Below are positions 1 through 7,122 of a stretch of 25,336 nt of DNA, in pieces. Within the stretch, counting starts at the first letter, position 1; each line of letters begins with the position of its first letter. The notes beneath the pieces were generated by a model, which saw only the letters and a list, made by a program, of their open reading frames with translations, did not search any database and was not told the origin of the DNA. The translations under genes were made by a program, and so were the position numbers. The stretch is from NCBI GenBank assembly GCA_964393615.1, contig CAYMUR010000077.1, forward strand, positions 1 through 25,336, written 5' to 3'. This DNA comes from CAYMUR01 sp964393615 (GTDB lineage: Bacteria > Planctomycetota > Planctomycetia > Pirellulales > Pirellulaceae).

Positions 1-108
1 CAGCATTCGCTGCCAAAGATCATCGACGGCGCGGCTTAACGACGTAATGACTCCCAATCCGGTTACGACGACGCGACGTTTCAAGCCGTTATCAGAAGTC
101 GCTGCCAA
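1..108 (-). CDS. fabF: 3-oxoacyl-ACP synthase II (FabF-type ketosynthase), N-terminal fragment
   Basis: The minus-strand reading gives KRRVVVTGLGVITSLS, the N-terminal beta-strand and glycine loop typical of FabF/KAS II condensing enzymes. Such enzymes elongate acyl-ACP by decarboxylative condensation with malonyl-ACP in the cytoplasm. Only about 35 residues lie inside the window, so the Cys-His-His active site is not visible. The frame stays open upstream into acpP without an ATG. The candidate starts are TTG at 108, with a GGTGAA-like stretch before it, and TTG at 84 directly before the conserved KRRVVVTG block. I chose 108, with low certainty about the exact codon. The gene follows acpP by about 60 bases on the same strand, the classical acpP-fabF order, so the two are probably co-transcribed. 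Confidence 0.8.
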   Translation of the reverse strand, partial: MAATSDNGLKRRVVVTGLGVITSLSRAVDDLWQRML

Positions 109-169
109 TGGTCTTTCACCGCAGGATTGGAGCCAGCTGTCTATATCGGAAAGCTGTGCCGGAGGAATG

Positions 170-421
170 TCATGAAGAACTCGAAGACGTTTGTGTTTGT
201 TCGATGAACTGGATGGCCTGGCCGACCGTCTGAATCTTTTCCGCAGCGTCGTCAGGAATATCAATCTCGAATTCTTCTTCAAGTTCCATCACTAATTCGA
301 CTGTGTCGAGAGAATCCGCGCCCAAGTCGTTCACGAACGAAGTCTCGGGAGTCACCTTTTCTTTGTCAACACCGAGTTGTTCAGAGACAATACCAATAAC
401 TCGTTCTGTAATAGTTGACAC
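170..421 (-). CDS. acpP: Acyl carrier protein
   Basis: This 83-residue acidic protein is the carrier of growing acyl chains in fatty acid synthesis. It has the canonical four-helix ACP layout and the GADSLDT motif. Ser37 in that motif would receive the 4'-phosphopantetheine arm from holo-ACP synthase. The length matches the family (about 77-85 residues), with a short Ser-rich tail at the C-terminus. The start is GTG at 421, set by a strong Shine-Dalgarno sequence AGGAGGT (minus strand, 430-436) eight bases upstream. A promoter-like pair lies further upstream and fabF follows directly. The identification is very secure. Confidence 0.97.
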   Translation of the reverse strand: MSTITERVIGIVSEQLGVDKEKVTPETSFVNDLGADSLDTVELVMELEEEFEIDIPDDAAEKIQTVGQAIQFIEQTQTSSSSS

Positions 422-467
422 GTTTTCCTACCTCCTATAACGGAAATTTTATCGCTGATTCAATTCG

Positions 468-483
468 GGTACCTTCGGGTACC
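468..483 (-). promoter_or_regulatory. Hairpin in the acpP 5' leader (GGTACC stem, CGAA loop)
   Basis: Two copies of the self-complementary hexamer GGTACC flank four bases. Transcribed towards acpP this gives GGUACC-CGAA-GGUACC, a six-pair stem with a tetraloop. On the opposite strand the loop reads UUCG closed by C-G, the very stable type. The hairpin arises from an exact tandem duplication of the 10-mer TTCGGGTACC (464-473 and 474-483). It sits about 30 bases upstream of the acpP ribosome binding site. It is too far away to block that site directly. A role in mRNA stability or processing is possible but only inferred. Confidence 0.4.
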
Positions 484-631
484 GCTTCGATGTATGTTTT
501 TCTTTCTTCTTGTTCGCGTCTTGACCAGCGTTGCTTTCGCTCGTTGATTGACGAGTTTCACAACGGGCAGGCACGGTTTTCAGCGGCACTCAACCTACGA
601 TCAAGCCCACGCCAATACTAAACAAGTCAGT

Positions 632-661
632 AAGATAGAGTATTTTTCCAAAGTTGGTCAA
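632..661 (-). promoter_or_regulatory. Predicted sigma70-type promoter of acpP-fabF
   Basis: On the minus strand, TTGACC (656-661) and TATCTT (632-637) are separated by 18 bases and resemble -35 and -10 boxes. Transcription would begin near 625 and give a leader of about 200 bases before the acpP start. This is the best hexamer pair I found upstream of acpP. No experimental support is visible. Confidence 0.42.
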
Positions 662-1296
662 GATAAGCCGACGTGTTACGGGGCAGAAATTCCTTAATCT
701 CGGGGGCCTTGTGCTGGCATAAGGTGAGGTGCATGGTTCGGCTCGGTAAAAACCAAATTCGGCGATTTTTGTCTTTTCATAGGGAGTAATGGGCGGTTTT
801 GGATTGAAAACTTTTTCTGCAGGACTGGGTGTTCTGGGAACAAAAGCAAGAACTTTGTTCGGTTTTGCACAAATTCTAGGCCTCTTTTTTGATCTCTCGA
901 TGTGAAAAACCTGGAAAGCTTCTCAAATGGCTGAAGCGGATTGGGATTTCCGTTAGAAAGAACGCATAGTGTTTGCCTACGTTTCTATTCAATGCATGCA
1001 TGAATACAAGGCAATTTGCGGGCGGTTCGTGGCCGAAACCATGGCAGGTTTCGTGGCTGACGGCGAGTCTGTTAAGAAAAAAATGGTTCTTTCCTTTGCC
1101 AATTGCGAAGGCGAAATTGATTGGGTTATGATTGTCTGTTGCCATGCAGAAGAAAGGATTGTGAAGAGAAATCTTGCGTAAACTTGAGAGATTTGAGGTT
1201 TGTATCCAATCTGGTGGCTTACAGAATGCCAGATGTGATGACGAAAAAAAACAAATAAAGTGCAATATTTGCTTGTCTATATAGGGAGAACTCACA
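662..1296. other. Intergenic region without a convincing gene
   Basis: About 630 bases separate the acpP promoter from the SDR gene. The longest plus-strand frame (969-1181, GTG start, 70 residues) has no good ribosome binding site and no recognisable motif. The minus-strand frame over 876-1574 runs into the SDR gene and is probably its shadow. Two inverted repeats occur: GAACAAA/TTTGTTC (838-860, 9-base loop) and CGAAACC/GGTTTCG (1034-1053, 6-base loop). Neither is followed by a T-run typical of a terminator. No tRNA or known riboswitch was recognised. Confidence 0.5.
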
Positions 1297-2025
1297 GTGC
1301 TTGAAGGAAAAACCGTGTTGGTTATCGGTGGTGGAACGGGGATTGGTCTGGGGATTGCCCGCTGTTTATCGAACGCAGGTTGCCGTGTCGCGATTGCTGG
1401 TCGGCGGGAAGACAAGCTACGTGCCGCAGTGGAAGCGTGTGGAAAGTCGCCGGAGATGCGTTGGCATCCAGTTGATGTGACATGCCGTGATAGTGTCCGG
1501 CAGCTTTTTGACTGGGTGTTACAGGAATTTGGCCAGGTCGATGTGCTGGTCAATTCGGCGGGCATGAATATCAAGAACCGTTCGATGGCAGAGATGCATC
1601 CCGATCAATGGGACCAGATCATGGCCATTAATGTGACTGGAGCTTATAACTGCATGCTGGCTGCTTTACCATCCATGCGTGAGCAACGAGATGGTTTAAT
1701 TATCAATATCAATTCGATTTCTGGACTGCGGGCCTGGGCGGTTGGTGGCGTTGCCTACGATGCATCCAAATTTGCATTACGGGGACTTAGTGTTGCTGCC
1801 GGTAATGAGGATAACGAGTATGGAATTCGAGTGACGACCATTTTTCCTGGGGAAGTCGACACACCACTACTCGATCAACGGCCAGTGGCTGTCAGTGAGG
1901 CTCACAAGGCAACGATACTACAGCCGGATGATGTAGGGCAATTGGTCGTGGCGTTAGTCAGTTTACCTCCGCGTGCCCACGTACCAGAAGTCACTATCAA
2001 GCCAACGCAGGCTGTATTTGTATAG
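1297..2025 (+). CDS. SDR-family NAD(P)-dependent oxidoreductase
   Basis: A 242-residue classical short-chain dehydrogenase/reductase with a Rossmann fold. The cofactor loop GGGTGIG is at residues 11-17, NSAG at 86-89, the structural Asn at 112, the catalytic Ser at about 142, and the YDASK motif gives Tyr154 and Lys158. The PG-x-V-x-T segment is at 184-189. Arg36-Arg37 at the end of beta-2, where NAD enzymes usually carry Asp, point to NADP(H). The full set of catalytic residues and the usual family length support an active cytoplasmic carbonyl reductase or alcohol dehydrogenase. The substrate cannot be inferred. The start is GTG at 1297, preceded by GGGAGA. The neighbours are unrelated, so it is probably a single-gene unit. 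Confidence 0.92.
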   Translation: MLEGKTVLVIGGGTGIGLGIARCLSNAGCRVAIAGRREDKLRAAVEACGKSPEMRWHPVDVTCRDSVRQLFDWVLQEFGQVDVLVNSAGMNIKNRSMAEMHPDQWDQIMAINVTGAYNCMLAALPSMREQRDGLIININSISGLRAWAVGGVAYDASKFALRGLSVAAGNEDNEYGIRVTTIFPGEVDTPLLDQRPVAVSEAHKATILQPDDVGQLVVALVSLPPRAHVPEVTIKPTQAVFV

Positions 2026-2119
2026 TAACTCACAACTTCTCGGGCGGGGCTTGTAACGTCATGGTGCAGAACTGTGATCAGGGGTTTGACGTCCTGCCAG
2101 GTCCAATTGCCGGATCGTT

Positions 2120-2718
2120 TTATTTTTCAGGTGTGAGGACAATTTGCTGGACGTCCATGACAGCTTTGTGTTGCAGATGAACTGCCCGTAGCACCATGGT
2201 ATACCTGCCAGGAGTATTCAGTTGTAATTTGCCGGGGCGGAATTCACGCCACGTCTGAAAACCACCCGTCTCTGCGACCTGCCATTGTAGATTTTGTTGA
2301 GCGCATTCCAATCGCACCACACTGCCACCGTGTCCGGTACCGCAGCCGTAACGCACTTCGACCGTATAATCATTTCCACAGTTAATAGCGAAATGCCATT
2401 CAGCCCAGTCTTTGTCACGAGTCCAATAGCCCAGAGTGTTCTTGTGTGGTTGGGGCTCGTATCGTAATGCCTCACCATGTGTGACCGCATTGTGTGCCGC
2501 GAGTTGAATCTGGCCGTTGGCGTTTGGCCGGATCATTCGCGGTTGTTTTGGCAAAAATGGCTTTCCTTCTAACTGGAGGACAATGACATCCCCCGCTTTT
2601 GCTGGGCGTATCTTTGGCCAATGGATTTTCCATTCTCGGACACCCGGTTTCAGTTCCAGCTGTCGATTTGGCATGTTGTCGAAGTAGACAGCTTTTACCG
2701 GATTATTCAACCTTGGAA
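2120..2718 (-). CDS. C-terminal part of a probable alpha-L-fucosidase-type glycoside hydrolase (interrupted by assembly gap)
   Basis: About 199 residues are visible, and the frame is open into the N-run. The first part (NPVKAVYF... then GDVIVLQLEG) resembles the beta-sandwich end of GH29 alpha-L-fucosidases. It is followed by a beta-rich accessory domain with GYWTRDKDWAEWHF, a GTGHGG turn, and a closing strand before QIVLTPEK. Such a domain occurs at the C-terminus of fucosidases and related secreted hydrolases. No catalytic residues are present. The catalytic barrel would have to lie in the missing sequence. The TTG at 2710 is only the first start-like codon after the gap and is probably not the real start. 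The family call rests on motif resemblance and is moderate; a sulfatase-linked or other binding domain is an alternative. Confidence 0.6.
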
Positions 2719-2728
2719 NNNNNNNNNN
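2719..2728. other. Assembly gap (10 N)
   Basis: Ten consecutive N mark a scaffold join of unknown true length. The upstream fragment ends one base into a codon and the downstream fragment begins two bases before a codon boundary. A true gap length divisible by three would therefore be needed to keep one reading frame; ten is not. The literal length should be treated as a placeholder. Confidence 0.97.
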
Positions 2729-2951
2729 TGATCGTTCCGTCCACGGGGGCGCGATCGACTTGCAGAATCAACATCGAGTCCAACGAGAGAAGACGTCCCC
2801 AGGGATCGATGTCCAAAAATGGTTTAGGTTCGTGTCGCGTTGCCTGTTCGGCAACAACGAACGGTAAGTCGACAGCGATCAGCATGAGAAAGAGACCGAT
2901 GTTGCAGCTGCTGGGACTTTTGAATTGAGAGAACATTTGTTTTATTTCCAC
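2729..2951 (-). CDS. N-terminal fragment of an exported protein, truncated by the assembly gap
   Basis: About 74 residues are visible. The N-terminus has a signal peptide: charged residues, then a hydrophobic core around GLFLMLIAVDLPFVVA, with likely cleavage near VVA-EQ. The mature part contains DIDPWGRLLSLDSMLIL and ends at DGTI at the gap. The start is GTG at 2951 or ATG at 2936; the latter has GGA ten bases upstream. It has the same strand and orientation as the fragment at 2120-2718, so it could be the beginning of the same hydrolase. The mature sequence does not show a recognisable catalytic domain, and it may belong to a different gene lost in the gap. Confidence 0.55.
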
Positions 2952-2968
2952 GGCGTTAGATTAAGTTG

Positions 2969-2995
2969 ATTATGTCATTATTTTAAGTCAGACAA
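2969..2995 (-). promoter_or_regulatory. Weak promoter-like pair upstream of the exported-protein fragment
   Basis: On the minus strand TTGTCT (2990-2995) and CATAAT (2969-2974) lie upstream of the fragment starting at 2951. The 15-base spacer is shorter than the usual 16-18, so support is limited. The -10 hexamer is the best element. Confidence 0.25.
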
Positions 2996-3050
2996 GGCTG
3001 GCAGGGTGAGTGGGAAATGGTAGTGATTCCAGAATATTTTTCTGAAAATG

Positions 3051-3326
3051 TTACCGATAACAGCCATGCTCCCCCTTCGTTGATTGTCGCAGGTAGGCGT
3101 AGGAGGGGGGGCACGGACCTACTATCTCCATTTGATACAAGGCTTTAAACGAACCGTCGTTCTCCCCAATTGCCTTGACTGTCCCCGTGACATATACTGG
3201 CAACCGTTGCGACGCAGTCGTGGCGGGCAGAAAGAAGAAAAATTTAGTTGTCAGGCTGACTCGACGTAAGTCGGACACCTGCAGGTGATTTTTCGCGTCA
3301 CAAAGAGTCGTTGTGCCTGGCACCAA
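3051..3326 (-). CDS. Possible small orphan protein of unknown function
   Basis: A 91-codon frame from TTG (3326) to TAA, in the otherwise empty interval before the cold-shock gene. I do not recognise it. The central hydrophobic patch KFFFFLPA is followed by LPVYVTGTVKAIG, which is strand-like, and a Cys/Pro/Tyr-containing tail ending in GEHGCYR. There is no clear ribosome binding site. The TTG start lies inside a short palindrome (GTGCCTGGCAC, 3313-3323). An AT-rich hairpin (3027-3048) lies just beyond the stop, but without a clear T-run. It may be a real small protein, a decayed gene or chance. Confidence 0.22.
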   Translation of the reverse strand: MVPGTTTLCDAKNHLQVSDLRRVSLTTKFFFFLPATTASQRLPVYVTGTVKAIGENDGSFKALYQMEIVGPCPPSYAYLRQSTKGEHGCYR

Positions 3327-3386
3327 ATTTTGTTTTGATTTTGTGGCTTTCTGCTCGGATTTTTGAACCAGTGAAATGAATCGGTA

Positions 3387-3395
3387 TGGTATAAG
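3387..3395 (+). promoter_or_regulatory. Extended -10 promoter of the cold-shock gene
   Basis: TGGTATAAG at 3387-3395 matches the extended -10 form TGnTATAAT at all but one position. TTGAAC at 3363-3368 is too far upstream (21 bases) to be a normal -35 box, which an extended -10 site does not require. Transcription from about 3402 would give a leader of about 38 bases ahead of the cold-shock ORF. Confidence 0.4.
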
Positions 3396-3439
3396 TCTGT
3401 TTCATTGGTCCTGGGTTTTGTGTTTGTGGAGTTGAAGAG

Positions 3440-3637
3440 ATGCCGCAAGGGAAAATTAAAAAATTGGTTTCGGATCGTGGCTTTGGTTTTATTGAAGCCG
3501 ACAGTGGAGATTTGTTTTTTCACCACTCTGACGTACAGGAAGTGACTTTTGAAGAGTTGCAAGAAGGTCAGTCGGTGGAATACGAAATTGGCGAAGGTCG
3601 CAAAGGTCCTTGTGCAGTTTCTGTACAGACGACTTGA
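3440..3637 (+). CDS. Cold-shock domain protein
   Basis: A 65-residue single cold-shock domain, a five-stranded OB-fold that binds single-stranded RNA or DNA and acts as an RNA chaperone. RNP1 is RGFGFI (residues 13-18) and RNP2 is LFFHHSDV (25-32). The length is typical of bacterial Csp proteins. The usual Trp of the K-W-F segment before RNP1 is replaced (GKIKKLVSDRG), so one aromatic stacking residue is absent. The start is ATG at 3440 with GGAG about eight bases upstream, and an extended -10 promoter precedes it. The gene appears monocistronic. Confidence 0.93.
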   Translation: MPQGKIKKLVSDRGFGFIEADSGDLFFHHSDVQEVTFEELQEGQSVEYEIGEGRKGPCAVSVQTT

Positions 3638-4226
3638 TCGTGGTCTCGTGACACAGTTTTCGTAAGATCATCCATATTGCTTCGCCGTCGACCTGTCTGG
3701 CACGGGTAGATGACTTGCGCTAGAGTAAGCGGTGCGTTCTTGGCCTGTATGGCTTGTTGTCTCTATTTTTCTGCTGTCAAGCAGTTGTGCATTCAGCCGG
3801 CCGTCTGTCTTTTTCGCTTGACCCTGTGCCTCAAATTGACGAGCTGAGATGCTTGAAGACTTGTCGCAAAAGAATCGGTGCATTGAGCGGGTGAGGAGAT
3901 CTTGGCTTGCATGCGTAGCGGTTCGGTTTTTGGACGCATCTTTTCGTTTGAAATAACCTTTGGTTTAATCTCTCATCCGATTTTCAGAATTCAGGCAGGC
4001 CAGTCAAAAGCTCGGTTTGTTGTGTTTGCCTGGCATCAGGTTACTGGTGATGGCATGGAAGAGTAGTCTCTATCCCATTGTTGGGTTGGTGGCCGACAGG
4101 CAAGCCATGGGTGCTGCACCAAGTAAAGTTTAGACGGTCTGTTTTGGTGTGGGATTCAAGACTATTCACGGGTCGGATGCAATGTTACGATGAGAGGCAT
4201 CTGTACGCTATGAGGAGGACGTTCCG
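3638..4226. other. Intergenic region without a recognised gene
   Basis: Nearly 590 bases lie between the cold-shock gene and the DoxX-like gene. No frame has a convincing ribosome binding site or motif. I saw no tRNA, riboswitch or strong terminator. A six-codon mini-ORF (4210-4230, MRRTFR) lies at the right end and overlaps the ribosome binding site of the next gene. Confidence 0.5.
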
Positions 4227-5105
4227 CTGAGTGATCGGACTTTGAGATTTGGATTCCTTGCCGCGCTGGCCTTGGTCGGCTTGCGGTTGGTCATTGGCTG
4301 GCATTTTTGGGAAGAAGGTCGTAGTAAACTGTCGACGAGTGGATTTTCGTCGGCTTCATTTTTTCAACAGTCCAAGGGCCCGCTGGCTTCTTTTTTGCAT
4401 TCCTGGTCAGGTTACAGGTCGCCACAGCAATGGCTTGACGTTGAGACGACGAAACAGAGTTGGAATACCTATCAAGATAAGATCGCTCAGGAATTTAATT
4501 TTGATGAGTCTCAGCGGAAAGAATCGCAGAAAATCCTCGACCGACATCTTCGCTTGTTGAGTAGCCATTTTCGGAAAAATAAAGACGAGCTGGTGCAATA
4601 TTTGAAAAGTCAAGAGGTGATTGATTTAGCGGCGGCGGACCCGATGGTCACTGCGATTCCGTCACTCAACTCTCATTTGGACCGCAACCGGTCTGAAATC
4701 AGCGAACTTTCTGCCAGATTGGTCACACCGGTTCGTGATTATTGGTACAGCCTGGAATTGCAATTGCATCATTTGCGAAATGAACAGCAAAAACAGAAGC
4801 GGAAGATTCCTGTTTTGAGTGTTCCTACGGCAATGGTTGATCACATCGTACCTTATTTTACACTCGTTGTGGGCGGCTTATTGTTGATGGGGCTATTTTC
4901 CCGGCTGGCGTCGTTGGCTGGTGCGCTGTTTTTGTTGATGGTCATTGCGACCCAACCGCCATGGGTAGCTGGGGCGTTGCCAGTTCACAGTCTGTTGATC
5001 GAAGCCTGTGGTTTGTTGGTGATTGGAGGGACGGGGGCCGGGCGATTGGCAGGACTTGATTTTTTTATTCACAAGTGGCGCGCACGTCGGACATTGGTTG
5101 AATGA
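4227..5105 (+). CDS. DoxX-family membrane protein
   Basis: A protein of about 292 residues with one N-terminal transmembrane segment (about residues 8-26, ending in GWHFWEEG) and three C-terminal ones, of which VGGLLLMGLFSRLASLAGA and the GACGLLVIGG-like last helix are typical of DoxX/DoxD membrane proteins. Between them is a hydrophilic, mostly helical insert of about 150 residues, unusual compared with the short four-helix DoxX core. The function is unknown; family members are linked to quinone-dependent or redox roles. The first TTG in frame (4242) has no ribosome binding site at a usable distance. GAGGAGG (4212-4218) sits eight bases before CTG at 4227, so I place the start there, an uncommon start codon. 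It lies 50 bases upstream of the oxidoreductase and is probably in one transcript with it. Confidence 0.83.
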   Translation: MSDRTLRFGFLAALALVGLRLVIGWHFWEEGRSKLSTSGFSSASFFQQSKGPLASFLHSWSGYRSPQQWLDVETTKQSWNTYQDKIAQEFNFDESQRKESQKILDRHLRLLSSHFRKNKDELVQYLKSQEVIDLAAADPMVTAIPSLNSHLDRNRSEISELSARLVTPVRDYWYSLELQLHHLRNEQQKQKRKIPVLSVPTAMVDHIVPYFTLVVGGLLLMGLFSRLASLAGALFLLMVIATQPPWVAGALPVHSLLIEACGLLVIGGTGAGRLAGLDFFIHKWRARRTLVE

Positions 5106-5155
5106 TGAATTGCTAATTAAGTTTGTTCAAATAGGGGTTGCAACGAGGTAGAGCC

Positions 5156-7000
5156 ATGAATTTGACACCTGAAGAACGTACTGTGGGTCAAGCGAACTTT
5201 CATGAGGCGGTAGGCAGTGACCTTACGCGTCGTGGCTTTCTGCAGACTTCGGTTGCGGCAGCTGTCACACCTCCGATTGTCATGGGAGCGGCGTATTTTG
5301 GCTACGATCGTTCACTACCCGATCCAGTGAGGATTGGTGTAATTGGAACCGGGGATGAGGGCAATGTTCTGATCGGCGCGATGAATCCGCAATTTGTGGA
5401 CGTCAAAGCAATCTGTGAAATACGCCCGTATAATGTTCACCGGGCGATGCATGGAGACTGGTCCAGCGACAATTCGCTTCGTGTTCGGCCCGGTCTAATC
5501 ACACGTTTCGACTATAGCGGTGAAACGCAAGCACGCCAGCATATCACGGTGTATGAGGACTACAAGCAGTTGCTCGAGCGGGACGACATTGAAGCGGTTG
5601 TGATCGCTTTGCCATTGCATTTGCACGCGGAAGTAGCGATTGCGGCAATGGAAAGTGGCAAGCACGTGTTGACCGAGAAACTGATGGCTTACAACGTGGG
5701 CCAATGTAAAGACATGGCCCGTGTAGCTCGGCGTACGGGAAAGATTTTGGCAACCGGCCATCAGCGACACTATAGTGTTCTTTATGACAACGCCAAGCAT
5801 CTCATCCAATGGGGACTGTTGGGTGAAGTCCATCACATTCGCGCACAATGGCACCGTGGCAACCTGCCACACAAGGATAGTTGGAAGCAACCACTGCCGG
5901 GTGGTGAAGTTACTTGGGATCCAAAATCGAAAACAAAACGATCCATTGATGTGATTCAGGATCGACTGCAACGGTTTCATAAGGAACTGAAGGATGCGGA
6001 AAAGAAAGGTGATATTTCGAAACAGGAAGTTTTGCATAAACGTTTCCTGCAGTGGCAGGCGTGGGATTCTGATAAAGGCGACTGGAATGTGGTGGATGGA
6101 TTGGCTGGAGGACGTGGCCCGGAAGATTATGGTTACCAAGACCTTACGCTTTCTAATGGCCGGACCCGTACGGCGCTCGAAGAACTCTGTCGTTGGCGTT
6201 TGTGGCAGCGTACTGGCGGCGGTTTGATGGCCGAATTAGGGAGCCATCAACTAGACGCTGCCAGTATTTTTATCAGTGCTTTAAAGGGAGATGGCAGTAA
6301 GGTCCACCCACTGACGGTCCATGCAATTGGCGGCAGACATTTATTTCCACTGGATCGACATGCAGGGGACCATGTCTATTGTATGTTTGAATTTCCTGGA
6401 CCTGGTTATGATTATGAGTTCGACGTCGGTTATCACTATGCTGACGAAGTTGCGCAGCGGGGTCCTGGTCCAGAATTGGGTGGAATCCCCGGTTATGAAC
6501 AGGATACGAACAAGAAAATTGTAGTGACTTACTCTTCCATTATGGGCAATGGATTTGGTGGATATGGTGAAGTGGTCATGGGAACGCGTGGCACACTGGT
6601 GCTTGAGAAGGAACGTGATGTCATGTTGTACAAAGGTTCTTCAACGTCTACTTATGTAACGGTCAAGGAAGATGGTGAAGGGGCAACTTTGGATACAACG
6701 GAAAGCGGCGATCAGCAGGCAGCAGCACCGGGTGGCCAAATGGCGATGGGCCCTCCGAGTCGAGGTTACCAGGAAGAGATAGAGCATTGGGCTTGGTGTA
6801 TTCGTAATCCCGGGCCGGAGAATATGCCGCGTTGTAAACCCGAGGTGGCTTTGGGAGATGCTGTGATCGCGCTCACGTCGACTTTGGCCATTCACAATTC
6901 ACAGAAAGGGGGATCAGGGTATATTCAGTTTGATCCGGAGTGGTTTAATGTTGACAGTGACGCAACTCCAGACGGGTCACGGCCCGAACAGGCAGTTTGA
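5156..7000 (+). CDS. Tat-exported Gfo/Idh/MocA family oxidoreductase
   Basis: A 614-residue dehydrogenase. Residues 24-36 form a twin-arginine signal (TRRGFLQTSVAAA), so the folded, cofactor-loaded enzyme is probably exported. The Rossmann domain begins at about residue 58 with GVIGTGDEG. The conserved Lys lies in VLTEKLM (E174-K175), where the family usually has EKP. The substrate-binding half contains GSHQLDAA around residue 364. A charged, helical insertion lies at about 255-320, making the protein longer than the usual 330-450 residues, as in planctomycete exported members. These enzymes oxidise or reduce sugars or cyclitols with NAD(P). The substrate is unknown. The start is ATG at 5156 with GAGGT seven bases upstream, not the TTG at 5138. 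Confidence 0.93.
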   Translation: MNLTPEERTVGQANFHEAVGSDLTRRGFLQTSVAAAVTPPIVMGAAYFGYDRSLPDPVRIGVIGTGDEGNVLIGAMNPQFVDVKAICEIRPYNVHRAMHGDWSSDNSLRVRPGLITRFDYSGETQARQHITVYEDYKQLLERDDIEAVVIALPLHLHAEVAIAAMESGKHVLTEKLMAYNVGQCKDMARVARRTGKILATGHQRHYSVLYDNAKHLIQWGLLGEVHHIRAQWHRGNLPHKDSWKQPLPGGEVTWDPKSKTKRSIDVIQDRLQRFHKELKDAEKKGDISKQEVLHKRFLQWQAWDSDKGDWNVVDGLAGGRGPEDYGYQDLTLSNGRTRTALEELCRWRLWQRTGGGLMAELGSHQLDAASIFISALKGDGSKVHPLTVHAIGGRHLFPLDRHAGDHVYCMFEFPGPGYDYEFDVGYHYADEVAQRGPGPELGGIPGYEQDTNKKIVVTYSSIMGNGFGGYGEVVMGTRGTLVLEKERDVMLYKGSSTSTYVTVKEDGEGATLDTTESGDQQAAAPGGQMAMGPPSRGYQEEIEHWAWCIRNPGPENMPRCKPEVALGDAVIALTSTLAIHNSQKGGSGYIQFDPEWFNVDSDATPDGSRPEQAV

Positions 7001-7122
7001 GGAGTGGCGTTGTATGCAGCGGTGGAAAACGGAAGTCGATTCAACTTGTTTGTTTTCTACGGTTGGTAGATTGTCTGTGACAGAACAATTTGGCGATTTC
7101 TGAGATAAGGGGGGTTTTTAAC

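Noticed and set aside
415..621. Plus-strand 68-codon frame upstream of acpP, and the minus-strand basic frame starting at 561
   Set aside because: Both fall in the acpP leader and lack ribosome binding sites. I looked for ribosomal protein L32 in the minus-strand frame, because rpmF often lies near acpP, but its sequence does not match.
1034..1053. CGAAACC/GGTTTCG inverted repeat as a terminator or operator
   Set aside because: Seven-pair stem without a T-run and far from any gene boundary; no known regulator site recognised.
969..1181. 70-codon plus-strand frame before the SDR gene
   Set aside because: GTG start without a Shine-Dalgarno sequence, no recognisable motif. It cannot be excluded, but I do not list it as a gene.
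876..1574. 232-codon minus-strand open frame overlapping the SDR gene
   Set aside because: Its first 90 codons are the antisense of the well-supported SDR gene; composition is low in conserved motifs and there is no ribosome binding site.
3027..3048. AT-rich hairpin after the 91-codon frame as a terminator
   Set aside because: The stem is short and AT-rich and no T-run follows on either strand.
5495..6139. 214-codon minus-strand frame inside the oxidoreductase gene
   Set aside because: Shadow of the Gfo/Idh/MocA coding sequence, whose motifs are unambiguous on the plus strand.
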